The notes beneath the pieces were generated by a model. That model was not told where the DNA came from and ran no database searches. It worked only from the letters and a program-made list of their open reading frames with translations. Shown piece after piece: positions 16,171 to 24,570 of a stretch of 62,840 nucleotides of DNA. Position 1 is the stretch's first letter, and each line of letters begins with the position of its first letter. Source of the stretch: Prevotella sp. (GTDB taxonomy: Bacteria > Bacteroidota > Bacteroidia > Bacteroidales > Bacteroidaceae); the NCBI GenBank assembly GCA_017475265.1, contig JAFVFY010000096.1, positions 1 to 62,840 on the forward strand, in the 5' to 3' direction. Made by a program: the position numbers and the translations under genes.

Positions 16171-17172
16171 ATGAGTAAATTAGTAGTTTCACTTTCTCCC
16201 CACGCCCACGGCCGAGACTCTGTAGAGCGCAACATGTATGGCGTAATGATTGCCCTTGTTCCCGCCCTGCTGGTCTCGTTGTGGTTCTTCGGCATCGGCT
16301 CGGCCATCGTGTGCCTGACGAGCGTGGCAGCCTGCGTCTTCTTCGAGTGGACCATCAGCAAGTACATCCTGCGCAATGAGCATAATACCATCCTCGACGG
16401 TTCGGCAGCTCTTACGGGTATCCTCTTAGGCATGAACCTGCCGTCGAACCTCCCCGTATGGATTATCCTTATTGGCGCCCTTTTTGCCATCGGCGTGGGT
16501 AAGATGACCTTCGGCGGACTGGGCCAGAACATCTTCAACCCCGCGTTGGTAGGTCGTTGTGCCCTGCTCGTGGCCTTTCCTGCCCAGATGACTTCGTGGC
16601 CTGTGCCTGGACAACTCATGGACTATACTGATGCCGAGACGGGTGCCACACCGCTGGCCTTGATGAAAATGGCCATCAAGAGTGGCGATGCCTCCGTGCT
16701 TAACCAGCTGCCCGATGCCTTCAGCCTCCTGCTGGGCGACTACTCCGTAGGCGGCGGAGCAGGAGCCATTGGTGAGATTTGCGGACTGGCACTCATCGTC
16801 GGACTGGTGTTCATGCTATGGAGGAAAATCATTACCTGGCACATCCCTGTGAGCATTATCGCCACCGTGTTTGTCTTCAGCGCCATCATGCACCTCATCA
16901 ATCCCGTCTATGCCGACCCCACAACGGTCATCCTCTCAGGTGGACTCTTACTTGGTGCCATCTTCATGGCTACCGACTATGTCACCTCGCCGATGACGCC
17001 GAAAGGTCAGCTTATCTACGGTGTCTCCATCGGCCTGCTGACTATCATCATTCGAAACTGGGGAGCCTATCCCGAGGGCATGTCGTTTGCCATTCTCATC
17101 ATGAACGCATTCACGCCGCTCATCAACAATTATGTGAAACCAACGAGATTTGGAGAAGTCTTAGCCCCCTAA
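16171..17172 (+). CDS. rnfD: Rnf complex membrane subunit D
   Basis: 333 residues; polytopic membrane protein homologous to NqrB. The covalent FMN site is visible as ETGATPLALMKM (the Thr after GA is the expected attachment residue). Typical blocks are SPHAHGRDSVERNMY, GGLGQNIFNPALVGRC, ATDYVTSPMTPKG and NWGAYPEGMSFAILIMNAF. It helps carry electrons across the membrane and drive ion transport. The last residues (LAP) and the stop codon are encoded by the inserted inverted-repeat element that starts at 17163, so the natural C-terminus has been replaced. Confidence 0.96.
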   Translation: MSKLVVSLSPHAHGRDSVERNMYGVMIALVPALLVSLWFFGIGSAIVCLTSVAACVFFEWTISKYILRNEHNTILDGSAALTGILLGMNLPSNLPVWIILIGALFAIGVGKMTFGGLGQNIFNPALVGRCALLVAFPAQMTSWPVPGQLMDYTDAETGATPLALMKMAIKSGDASVLNQLPDAFSLLLGDYSVGGGAGAIGEICGLALIVGLVFMLWRKIITWHIPVSIIATVFVFSAIMHLINPVYADPTTVILSGGLLLGAIFMATDYVTSPMTPKGQLIYGVSIGLLTIIIRNWGAYPEGMSFAILIMNAFTPLINNYVKPTRFGEVLAP

Positions 17173-17280
17173 GTTAGGGGGTTGGGGGGCTGAACAGGCG
17201 CAGATTCCCTGCAAAGAATAATAACAAAAATGGTCTGATAAACGCTTGTTCAGACCCCCACCCCCCTAACTTAGGGGGCT
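17163..17280. repeat. ~118-bp inverted-repeat element, copy 1 (rnfD-rnfG)
   Basis: Arms of 38 bp (17163-17200 and 17243-17280) are near-perfect inverted repeats starting AGCCCCCTAAGTTAGGGGG. The interior contains GGTCTGATAAACG next to the right arm, the same as copy 2 at 44867-44993. The left end overlaps the end of rnfD and supplies its stop. It can form a very stable hairpin and could attenuate or process the transcript between rnfD and rnfG. Confidence 0.9.
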
Positions 17281-17289
17281 TAGAAAGCA

Positions 17290-17922
17290 ATGAAGAAGCT
17301 TGAATCATCATTAACGAATATGCTGCTAGTCCTTACTGGCGTGGCCGTCATCATGGGTGCCGTGCTGGCATGGGTGAACAGCGTTACCGCTGCCCCCATC
17401 GCCGATCAGAAGAAGAAGGCGCTGGATGACGGCATCAAGGCTGTTCTCGCCTGTGACGACTTGGTCGTGGCTGAACCCGATACTGTGAAGCAAAACGGCG
17501 CGAAAGGCAAGGAGCTGACCTTCGTCATCTATCAGGCACAGGACGCTCAGGGCAAGGATATTGGCGCCGCCGTGGAGAGCACGACGCTGGGCTTCGGTGG
17601 CAACCTGAAAGTGCTCGTGGGCTTCGACCCCGAGGGCACCATCAAGGGCTACACTTTACTGGAGCATGCCGAGACACCAGGTCTTGGTGCCAAGGCCGAC
17701 AAGTGGTTCCAGAAAGGTGAGAAGGGCGACATCGTGGGCAAGAACCCGAAGGAACCCCTGACCGTCTCGAAGGACGGCGGACAGGTCGACGCTATTACTG
17801 CCTCGACCATCACCAGCCGCGCCTTCCTCCTCGCCGTCAACAACGCCTATAAGGCCTACAAGGGCACACTCACCGCAGACGGTCAGACGGGAGCCTCTTT
17901 CACTCCCGACACAAATATTTAA
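17290..17922 (+). CDS. rnfG: Rnf complex subunit G (flavinylated)
   Basis: 210 residues. An N-terminal membrane helix (9-29) anchors a periplasmic FMN-binding domain. The flavinylation motif appears as VDAITASTITSRAF, where the second Thr after the S is the expected FMN-carrying residue. GFGGNLKVLVGFDPEG and HAETPGLGAK match the family. RnfG is homologous to NqrC. It starts 10 bp after the inverted-repeat element and ends 6 bp before rnfE. The ApbE flavin transferase that would attach FMN is not in this window. Confidence 0.95.
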   Translation: MKKLESSLTNMLLVLTGVAVIMGAVLAWVNSVTAAPIADQKKKALDDGIKAVLACDDLVVAEPDTVKQNGAKGKELTFVIYQAQDAQGKDIGAAVESTTLGFGGNLKVLVGFDPEGTIKGYTLLEHAETPGLGAKADKWFQKGEKGDIVGKNPKEPLTVSKDGGQVDAITASTITSRAFLLAVNNAYKAYKGTLTADGQTGASFTPDTNI

Positions 17923-17927
17923 AAACT

Positions 17928-18506
17928 ATGAACTATATCTCAATCATCAAAAACGGTATCGTAAAGGACAATCCTACGTTTGTCCTGATGCTTGGTATGT
18001 GTCCCACGTTGGCCACCACGACGTCGGCCAGTAACGGACTGGCAATGGGGTTGGCCACGATGGCCGTCCTCATCTGCACCAATTTCGTCATCTCTTGTAT
18101 GAAGAGCATCACTCCCGACAAGGTGCGCATCCCCGTGTTCATCGTCGTGATTGCCGCCTTCGTCACCATCTTGCAGATGGTCATCAAGGCCTACCTGCCC
18201 GACGTTGACAAGTCGCTGGGTCTCTTCATCCCGCTCATCGTGGTGAACTGCATCATCCTTGGTCGTGCCGAGGCCTTTGCTGCCAAGCAGAGTCCTGTGG
18301 CCAGCCTCTTCGATGGTATCGGCATCGGACTGGGCTTCACCCTTGCCCTGACGCTCCTGGGCATCGTCCGTGAGCTCCTTGGTGCCGGCAGCATCTTCGG
18401 CCTCACCCTCCTGCCCGAGACGTACAACATCCTCCTCTTCATCCTTCCCCCGGGAGCGTTCATCACCCTGGGATACCTGATAGCGATTGTTAATAAAATT
18501 AGATAA
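17928..18506 (+). CDS. rnfE: Rnf complex membrane subunit E
   Basis: 192 residues, six predicted membrane helices. Signature blocks are NPTFVLMLGMCPTLATTTSA, VNCIILGRAEAFA and LLGIVRELLGAGSIFG, all typical of RnfE/NqrD. RnfE and RnfA form a pair of inverted membrane subunits binding an Fe-S cluster in the middle of the membrane. It lies 6 bp after rnfG, but the gap to rnfA is 142 bp and filled by repeats. Confidence 0.95.
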   Translation: MNYISIIKNGIVKDNPTFVLMLGMCPTLATTTSASNGLAMGLATMAVLICTNFVISCMKSITPDKVRIPVFIVVIAAFVTILQMVIKAYLPDVDKSLGLFIPLIVVNCIILGRAEAFAAKQSPVASLFDGIGIGLGFTLALTLLGIVRELLGAGSIFGLTLLPETYNILLFILPPGAFITLGYLIAIVNKIR

Positions 18507-18523
18507 CCTACATTGTAATATAG

Positions 18524-18605
18524 AAAAACAACGGATTAAAACTGATTTTACGGATTAATAATCAGTATAATCCGTGTAATCCGTAAAATTCGTTGTTGAA
18601 AAAAA
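18524..18605. repeat. palindromic ACGGATT/AATCCGT repeat between rnfE and rnfA
   Basis: Left part AACAACGGATT...TTACGGATTAAT, right part AATCCGTGTAATCCGTAAAA...CGTTGTTG; the two halves are complementary. Related to the element at 371-511. Confidence 0.75.
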
Positions 18606-18620
18606 CATAAATAGTCCAAG

Positions 18621-18646
18621 TTCACTCCCCTTTCACTCCCCCAAAA
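18621..18646. repeat. TTCACTCCCC repeat just before rnfA
   Basis: Two copies of TTCACTCCCC-like units directly upstream of the rnfA ATG. The same unit occurs in frame inside the OmpA-family gene at 57585-57633. Confidence 0.6.
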
Positions 18647-18648
18647 TT

Positions 18649-19251
18649 ATGGAATACCTATTGATATTCATCAGCGCCATCTTCGTCAACAACATCGTTC
18701 TGGCGCAGTTCCTGGGCATCTGTCCCTTCCTTGGCGTGTCGAAGAAGATTGACACTAGCCTGGGCATGTCTGCTGCCGTAGCCTTCGTCATGGTGCTGGC
18801 CACGCTTGTCACCTGGCTTGTGCAGACCTACGTGCTCAACCCTTTCGGGCTGCAATACCTGCAGACCATCGCCTTCATCCTTGTTATCGCCTCGCTGGTG
18901 CAGATGGTCGAGATTATCCTCAAGAAAGTCTCTCCCGCCTTATATCAGGCCCTGGGCATCTTCCTCCCGCTCATCACGACCAACTGTGCCGTGCTGGGCG
19001 TTGCCATCCTCGTCATTCAGAAGGACTTCAACCTCGCCCAGAGCATCGTCTACGCCCTCTCTACGGCCATCGGCTTCGGTCTCGCCCTTACCGTCTTCGC
19101 AGGCATCCGCGAGCAGCTAGAGCTGTCTAACGTGCCCAAGGGTATGCGTGGCATGGCCATCGTCCTCGTCTCTGCCGGACTGCTCAGCCTTGCCTTCATG
19201 GGCTTCTCGGGTGTCGACGGCGGTCTTCGCGCCCTCTTTGGTCTCGACTAA
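18649..19251 (+). CDS. rnfA: Rnf complex membrane subunit A
   Basis: 200 residues with six membrane helices. Family blocks include [39 protein letters not shown] and FGLALTVFAGIREQLELSNVP. Its conserved cysteines contribute, with those of RnfE, to the membrane-embedded Fe-S centre. It is the last gene of the operon and is followed by a hairpin terminator at 19280-19317. The order rseC-B-C-D-G-E-A is a complete set, so a functional complex is expected. Confidence 0.96.
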   Translation: MEYLLIFISAIFVNNIVLAQFLGICPFLGVSKKIDTSLGMSAAVAFVMVLATLVTWLVQTYVLNPFGLQYLQTIAFILVIASLVQMVEIILKKVSPALYQALGIFLPLITTNCAVLGVAILVIQKDFNLAQSIVYALSTAIGFGLALTVFAGIREQLELSNVPKGMRGMAIVLVSAGLLSLAFMGFSGVDGGLRALFGLD

Positions 19252-19279
19252 CCATCTTCTAAGTTGAAGATAATATAGA

Positions 19280-19317
19280 AATAATCCCGCGATTCTTTTG
19301 TGAGTTGCGGGATTATT
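19280..19317 (+). terminator. hairpin terminator after rnfA
   Basis: 11-bp perfect stem AATAATCCCGC / GCGGGATTATT with a 16-nt loop, ~28 bp after the rnfA stop. It may act on both strands, because the methyltransferase gene ends at 19397. Confidence 0.75.
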
Positions 19318-19396
19318 CGTAACCTTGCTGCCGATTCACATGTAACCCTTAACCGTACTGCATAATGGGCAAAGACTTCAAAATCTCACAGTACAG

Positions 19397-21151
19397 CTAC
19401 ATTGCCAAGACTGCCCTTAGGTTCGTATCGGTAAATGTTCGCCAAATCATAAGCTTGATGGGCTTATAGTCATCAAACAGCTGCTTGACAAACTTTATTT
19501 CGAATACCAAACGGAAGTCGTTTTCGTCAGCAGTTTCAACAAACTCATGTTTGGTGCCGACACGAGCAACCTCTATTTGATACAAGTCGCGAATACCTTT
19601 ACCCTTTGTGTAAGGCATGAAGTAGTAGAGTTTGTTGAGTTTTACCGTCGAAGGGAACTTCTTGCCCGTGAAGTATGCCTTGGCCCGCTGGTTGGTATAG
19701 GGCTCTATATACTTGTCAGGCACAAGACTTACCAAAACATTCTTCGAGTCATCGAGATCACTATTATCAATGTTCTTCTTACCAACAAAAAGATTACTGA
19801 TGATATTGACATCCTTGGGATATTGCTCGTGCATATCGAACATATCAATCTCAAAGAGCTGGGGGGGCAACATTTTATGACCAGCCTTGTCTGCCGCTTC
19901 ATACTGGCTCTCCTCAGGATGTTGGGCATCGATTTCATTGAATAAACGTATCAGTGAACGCCCGATAGCAAAAGCAAGGTTCACTGGCACGGCATTGCCA
20001 ATCTGCTTGTATTGATCAGCAATGTTTCCTTCAAACACCCAGTAGTCAGGGAAGGTCTGAATACGGGCATATTCACGAACAGTCAGAGGGCGTGTCTCTG
20101 TGGGATGACAACGCTCTGTCTGTTTCTGAGCAGGTGCACAAGTCAGAGTCAACGATGGTTCATCCATTGACAAACGGCGAGCCATACCAGTCTTTCCTCC
20201 TCCCAGATAAAAGCTACCACCCATATATTCCTTTTGCTCCTCAACTGGCAGGTCGCGCCAATCGCCCCCCTCAGGCACCATTGCCATTACGCGGGCTTTC
20301 TTGGCTGGATAGGTATGGCCTTCTGATTCAGGAACATCATTATCAAAAAGTTCACCGCTGAAAAACGCATCGCGTAGTGTCATAACACGGCGATATGGAT
20401 CTGGCCACTTGAAACGGAATCCCTGTTCATAAATGTCATTGCGGATAGCTATAAGTATAAGACGCTCACGCTTCTGAGGAACCTGATACATAATGGCTTT
20501 CAGTACACGAGGCTCTACCAATGTATAACCCAGCTCCTTGATGGCGTTGCGAATCACATCAAGTGTCCTTCCATCCTCATGCGACATCAAACCTTTTACG
20601 TTCTCACCCATGAACACCTTGGGTTGAATCTCCTTGACGGCACGAGCCAATTCAAAGAACAGCGTACCGCGAGTATCATTCAATCCACCTTTCTTACCAG
20701 CGTATGAGAAAGCCTGACAAGGGAAACCACCAGAAAGAAAGTCCACCTTACCACAAAGCGGAGTGAAGTCCACCTGATGGATGTCACCTTCCAGTACATT
20801 CCATTCAGGGTGATTACGTCTCAGAGTCTGGCAGGCCATAGCATCCATTTCATTCAACAGCACATGACGAAAACCAGCCAAGTGCATTCCAAGTGCCAAG
20901 CCTCCGGCACCAGCAAAAAGTTCTACTGAAGTATAGTCACGAAGAGGTGCGACGTGGAATTCCTCATCCCAATTGGTATCAAGCATCATCCTGACAGGTT
21001 CAACGTCAGTCAGCTCCTCCATGTAGAAACCCTGTTTGCCCTTCTCATTTCTATGATAAGGATATACGCCGTTCTCACCCCACTTCTGCGCAGTAGCAAG
21101 TGAAGTACCCGTGAGGTCGGCTAAGTTCGTTGCAGATAAAAATGTAGACAT
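19397..21151 (-). CDS. C5-cytosine DNA methyltransferase with extra N- and C-terminal domains
   Basis: 584 residues. Methyltransferase motifs are clear from ~75 to 420: SVELFAGAGGLALGMH (motif I), GGFPCQAFSYAGKKGG (motif IV with the catalytic Cys), GENVKGL (VI), VPQKRERLILI (VIII), TVREYARIQTFPD (IX), QIGNAVP (X). The first ~60 residues (LADLTGTSLATAQKWGENGV...) look like a MerR-type helix-turn-helix. The last ~150 residues after motif X match nothing I recognise. It protects the host DNA from the endonuclease encoded 2 bp upstream (21154-21912). Recognition sequence is probably of the GGNCC/GGWCC type, inferred from the partner. The helix-turn-helix could regulate the locus, as in M.EcoRII-like enzymes. 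Confidence 0.9.
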   Translation of the reverse strand: MSTFLSATNLADLTGTSLATAQKWGENGVYPYHRNEKGKQGFYMEELTDVEPVRMMLDTNWDEEFHVAPLRDYTSVELFAGAGGLALGMHLAGFRHVLLNEMDAMACQTLRRNHPEWNVLEGDIHQVDFTPLCGKVDFLSGGFPCQAFSYAGKKGGLNDTRGTLFFELARAVKEIQPKVFMGENVKGLMSHEDGRTLDVIRNAIKELGYTLVEPRVLKAIMYQVPQKRERLILIAIRNDIYEQGFRFKWPDPYRRVMTLRDAFFSGELFDNDVPESEGHTYPAKKARVMAMVPEGGDWRDLPVEEQKEYMGGSFYLGGGKTGMARRLSMDEPSLTLTCAPAQKQTERCHPTETRPLTVREYARIQTFPDYWVFEGNIADQYKQIGNAVPVNLAFAIGRSLIRLFNEIDAQHPEESQYEAADKAGHKMLPPQLFEIDMFDMHEQYPKDVNIISNLFVGKKNIDNSDLDDSKNVLVSLVPDKYIEPYTNQRAKAYFTGKKFPSTVKLNKLYYFMPYTKGKGIRDLYQIEVARVGTKHEFVETADENDFRLVFEIKFVKQLFDDYKPIKLMIWRTFTDTNLRAVLAM

Positions 21152-21153
21152 TG

Positions 21154-21912
21154 TCAGAAATTCTCAAATCCTTCGTAAGTCTTAAAGGCAAGCAGATATA
21201 GGCTCTTGTAGAAATCAGTTTTATTAAGTTCGTCGTAGACCGTATTCTTCAATTTTGCTGATGCATCCTCTTCTATGACATCGTCCAAAATATCAGGGAG
21301 AGCCTTGCATAACCTGAAAAAAGCATCTTTCTTGCCAAACACGATTTCATAGAATTTATCTATTGAAATGCGATGTATGCTTGGCCAATTGTATTTCTCT
21401 TTATGACCATTTTGTGTAACTGTCGCCTCCCAAACAATATCCTGTGATTGCCTTGCTATTGCTTCCACGAGATAGCAAGTAGCCTTGTTCCCAGAACGCA
21501 TCACCTTGTCAAGCATTTTCAAATATGTAGCTGAAGTACTTGCAGAATTCATAGTGTTGTGTTTGTTCTTTACCTCTGCGTATATACAGCGTTCATCATT
21601 CAGAACATCAAAACCTCCCTTATCACCATTTGCAGGAACTTCCCATCCATTACCAGCGAACTTGAAAAGATATTGATGAAAATAACCTATACGATTATTA
21701 TTGGTCTTATCTATCTGACGGATACATTCGCTTTCTATGGTTTGCAGCATTGTCTGACCATAAATCTTAGCATCAAAAGTCAGTTTAATGGGGTCAATGA
21801 TATTCTGGTTGAATTCATGTAAATTAATGCTCCTGCGGTATTGAGATACCGTATTCTTCACGTGATTGAAAATATCTTTATCCGAAATAAAGCCTAAATT
21901 GTAATTCTTCAT
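21154..21912 (-). CDS. type II restriction endonuclease, Eco47II/Sau96I family
   Basis: 252 residues. The N-terminal block (LGFISDKDIFNHVKNTVSQYR, LHEFNQNIIDPIKLTFDAKIYG) matches the Eco47II family, which cuts GGNCC-type sites. RIGYFHQYLFKF, GGFDVLNDERCIYAEVKNKHNTMNS contains the likely D...ExK metal-binding site. It is the first gene of a two-gene unit; the methyltransferase start is 2 bp beyond its stop, suggesting translational coupling. The AT-richer codon use than in the neighbours and the adjoining decayed genes suggest acquisition by transfer. Specificity was inferred from family memory only. Confidence 0.82.
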   Translation of the reverse strand: MKNYNLGFISDKDIFNHVKNTVSQYRRSINLHEFNQNIIDPIKLTFDAKIYGQTMLQTIESECIRQIDKTNNNRIGYFHQYLFKFAGNGWEVPANGDKGGFDVLNDERCIYAEVKNKHNTMNSASTSATYLKMLDKVMRSGNKATCYLVEAIARQSQDIVWEATVTQNGHKEKYNWPSIHRISIDKFYEIVFGKKDAFFRLCKALPDILDDVIEEDASAKLKNTVYDELNKTDFYKSLYLLAFKTYEGFENF

Positions 21913-21992
21913 AGTTTTATATGCAGTTTCGGTTGTACGCGAAATAATAGCGAATGCTTTCTGTTAGTCCGGATTTCTCCCCGAACTGCGTG

Positions 21993-22000
21993 CAAAGGTA
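21993..22000 (-). promoter_or_regulatory. -7 box of the restriction-modification promoter
   Basis: TACCTTTG on the minus strand, ~80 nt upstream of the endonuclease start; matches TAnnTTTG. Confidence 0.65.
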
Positions 22001-22091
22001 CGAATTTTTTTTGTATTTTGAAGCGTTGAAAAGAAAAAGTGGAGATTTTTTTGCAAATTGCATGCTTTTTCGATAATTCTTAGTATATTTG

Positions 22092-22308
22092 GAGCACTAC
22101 GCTTTTGTCGAGACGCTGCCGCCAACAGCTAGCAAGCGCAACCCGCACGTCTTCGAGGGGGCTACATCACCGTGACACGACGCGACGACGGCACGTACCA
22201 CCCGAACTTCCAACCATACACACGGGCATAGCCTTCAACGTACAGCGCTATGCCTCGGAGGTGGCCAACGAATTGCTCTGGGCGCTGGAGGGCCTCGTAG
22301 AAGATTGA
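22092..22308 (+). pseudogene. frameshifted remnant of a short hypothetical gene
   Basis: Three reading frames in succession give plausible protein pieces: EHYAFVETLPPTASKRNPHV, then GYITVTRRDDGTYHPNFQPY, then GIAFNVQRYASEVANELLWA. Two frame changes are needed to join them, and the first two pieces end in stops. I do not recognise the protein; it has the look of a conserved Bacteroidales accessory gene. No start codon with a promoter is apparent. Confidence 0.5.
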
Positions 22309-22503
22309 AGATTGAAAATTGAAGATTGAAATCTTACAGTCTTACAGTCTTACAATTAAAAAAAAGGGGTATGCATATCCGTTCCATCTCTTATAATTCT
22401 ATTATAACTTATTGATATATAGTTAATTATATATATAGTATATATAATATGGAGGAAATGATACCCCCTCAAAAAACAACTGTAAGACTGTAAGACTGTA
22501 AGA
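22301..22503. repeat. tandem and inverted repeats around an AT-rich core
   Basis: 7-bp units GAAGATT/GAAAATT (22301-22331) lead into 8-bp units CTTACAGT (22332-22355). Their complements CTGTAAGA occur at 22481-22503, so the region forms a ~170-bp imperfect palindrome that also pairs GGGGTATGC with GATACCCCC. The core (22385-22450) is almost pure AT. Confidence 0.75.
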
Positions 22504-22541
22504 TTACAACAATTATTATTCATCTAAAAAGCTGAAACACA

Positions 22542-22846
22542 ATGAAATACGACATCAGTAAACGCAAGGCACCCGAGATGCCTACCCTCGGAAAGGGTAC
22601 AGAATGTATCAGATTACTGCTCTCACAGGCCTCAAAAGACATGCATGAACCCCTGTTTTCGATGTTTTCCCTGCTCTTGGCGCACATATCAGCGGCGCAG
22701 AATTTCAGTATACCGACCTTATTTGGAAGGAAATGTGTGGCAAAATGGCCCATCAAGTAGTCGATTCGGGGTGTAATAAGGGTTAATTGACCGATTAGCT
22801 GAAAGCAATTTGTCGTGATTTCCGTCAGCACGACGATGCTGAGATG
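22542..22846 (+). pseudogene. decayed fragment of a DUF3987-like (primase/helicase-type) accessory gene
   Basis: From ATG 22542 the frame reads MKYDISKRKAPEMPTLGKGT, shifts, gives SKDMHEPL, shifts again and continues ALGAHISGAEFQYTDLIWKE and MCGKMAHQVVDSGCNKG, then stop, LTD, stop, LKAICRDFRQHDDAEM. These pieces resemble parts of large DUF3987/BT4734-type proteins carried on Bacteroidales accessory islands, recalled from memory. Two frameshifts and two in-frame stops show that it is dead. Confidence 0.6.
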
Positions 22847-22929
22847 GAAACGGCTTTGTCGGATAGAGAAAACGGCTTTCTCTTTGAGACAAAACGGCTT
22901 TCTTTGGTAAAGAAAACGGCTTTCTCTAG
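22847..22929. repeat. four spaced AAACGGCTTT repeats
   Basis: Copies of AAACGGCTTT, three with flanking AGAAA/TTTCT, spaced ~20 bp. The same unit in the opposite orientation occurs twice at 62534-62575. Confidence 0.7.
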
Positions 22930-22977
22930 GAACCCAAATAGAGTGCCTTTCTGCGCGCGAAGTTAACTAACTTTTTG

Positions 22978-24423
22978 TTAAGAAAACAAGTTGTCCATAA
23001 TTATTGTGTGAAGAAAACTTCCGCTATACTCATTGTAAGTCAGTCCGTAGGTTGTAATGAGTACAGGATGGATAACCGTACGACGGTTTATCATTTCAGA
23101 GAGCACAATCTGACGATGGGCCAATTTCCGTTCATACGCCTTAGTCACCTTGAAATCGTCACCGCAGAACTTCATCTCGCACATATTAACAACATTATCC
23201 TTGCGACTGATGAGCAAATCAATTTGGGTACCCTCTTTTTCATCATCGCCACGCAGAGCCCATGCCGACTGTGTTGAACTGACGCCCGAAATGCCCAAGG
23301 CAGCCTTTATCTGCTGGATGTGGGCAAGGCAGACTTCCTCGAAGGCAACACCTCGCCAACTGGTGACCGACTGAGATTGCTGGCTAATCATCCAGAAGTC
23401 CGGATTCATCTTATCCTGACCAACTACCCAGTGCAAGTGGAACAGACAGAACGGGTCTGTAAGTTTGTATGTCTCATTTCGTTTGCCAGTTCCAAAGGGT
23501 ACGTATTTCAGTATGAAGTCGCTCACTTCAAGAGCCTTCAGCATTTTAGTTGCCGTTCCGCTGTCGTCAATACCCGTCTTCTGAAGTATTTCCTGACGGG
23601 TAAACCCCGCATGCTTGGTACTCAGCAATTCAACAATACGTTTCATATCTTCAGGGTTGGTGAAAACAGCTGAAAACAATCTATCATATTCCTCCCGAAG
23701 TTTTGCATTATTGGCAAAGAACAATCTGTCAATATTCTGAGCCAGGCTAAGCCCTTTCTGGAAATAACTGAGATAATAGGGTATGCCTCCGAGCATCATG
23801 TAACTTTGAACAATGTCATAACGCGACAACTTAATGTTGCGACTCTGAAAGAACTCCTCACATTCTTTCAGAGTAAACGGAGAGAGTTTCATTTCGTAGG
23901 TCACACGACCGTACAGACCGCCATGATTATTGATGAGATTGTCGAGGATCCAAGAAGTAGCACTTCCACAGACCACCAGCATGAAATGATGCCGATGGCA
24001 AGCCCATCCATTCCAGAATCCTTCAAGTGCAGTCACGAATCCAGAGCGAGGCGTATCCATCCATGGGAGTTCGTCAAGAAATACTACTTGTCTTGAGCCG
24101 TTGTCGATGGATTGAAGATGCATCTCCAACATAAAGAAAGCCTCAAGCCACGATGAGGGACACTTGCTTTTCTTCATGCCCTGCGAAAGCAACGAGTGGT
24201 AGAAATGTTTCAACTGGTCTTTCAACATATTACGCTTACCATTGTCGTCTATTGGCGAAAGCCCGGCATGACGGATAGTGATGTGACTGCCCAGTGTCTC
24301 GTCTACCAGAAATGTCTTTCCTACACGGCGGCGACCATAAACGGCCACAAACTCTGCTCTATTGCTCTTATAGAGGTCTAGCAGTTCTCTCTGTTCTTGT
24401 TTTCTTCCAATTAATACTTTCAT
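22978..24423 (-). CDS. ATP-binding protein, archaeal-type ATPase with C-terminal DUF234 (PD-(D/E)XK-like) domain
   Basis: 481 residues from the ATG at 24423, chosen because a consensus -7 box sits at 24446-24453, which excludes the longer start at 24486. Walker A is GRRRVGKT, Walker B is VVFLDELPWMD. A winged-helix region (~270-340: LLSTKHAGFTRQEILQKTGI) and a C-terminal nuclease-like domain (GTQIDLLISRKDNVVNMCEMKF, giving D...ExK) follow. The family is widespread in Bacteroidales and archaea with unknown role. It is monocistronic and borders the decayed region, so it may be part of the same accessory locus. Confidence 0.85.
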   Translation of the reverse strand: MKVLIGRKQEQRELLDLYKSNRAEFVAVYGRRRVGKTFLVDETLGSHITIRHAGLSPIDDNGKRNMLKDQLKHFYHSLLSQGMKKSKCPSSWLEAFFMLEMHLQSIDNGSRQVVFLDELPWMDTPRSGFVTALEGFWNGWACHRHHFMLVVCGSATSWILDNLINNHGGLYGRVTYEMKLSPFTLKECEEFFQSRNIKLSRYDIVQSYMMLGGIPYYLSYFQKGLSLAQNIDRLFFANNAKLREEYDRLFSAVFTNPEDMKRIVELLSTKHAGFTRQEILQKTGIDDSGTATKMLKALEVSDFILKYVPFGTGKRNETYKLTDPFCLFHLHWVVGQDKMNPDFWMISQQSQSVTSWRGVAFEEVCLAHIQQIKAALGISGVSSTQSAWALRGDDEKEGTQIDLLISRKDNVVNMCEMKFCGDDFKVTKAYERKLAHRQIVLSEMINRRTVIHPVLITTYGLTYNEYSGSFLHTIIMDNLFS

Positions 24424-24445
24424 AAAAAGTGCTTTTATTTTTCTG

Positions 24446-24453
24446 CAAAGATA
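24446..24453 (-). promoter_or_regulatory. -7 box for the DUF234 ATPase gene
   Basis: TATCTTTG on the minus strand; predicted transcript start ~16 nt before the ATG at 24423, which settles the start choice. Confidence 0.65.
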
Positions 24454-24570
24454 CAAAATACCTTGATTGCAGAAAAATAAAAGCACAAAAACTACCTTTG
24501 GTTTGTGATTTTTAACTATTCTTGGCCCTTGTTTCCTCCTGTTGCTAAAGAAAGTTCGCCTGTTTTTACC

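Noticed and set aside
21912-22978. Complete transposase or integrase in the decayed region
   Set aside because: All frames were read; only short remnants and repeats are present.
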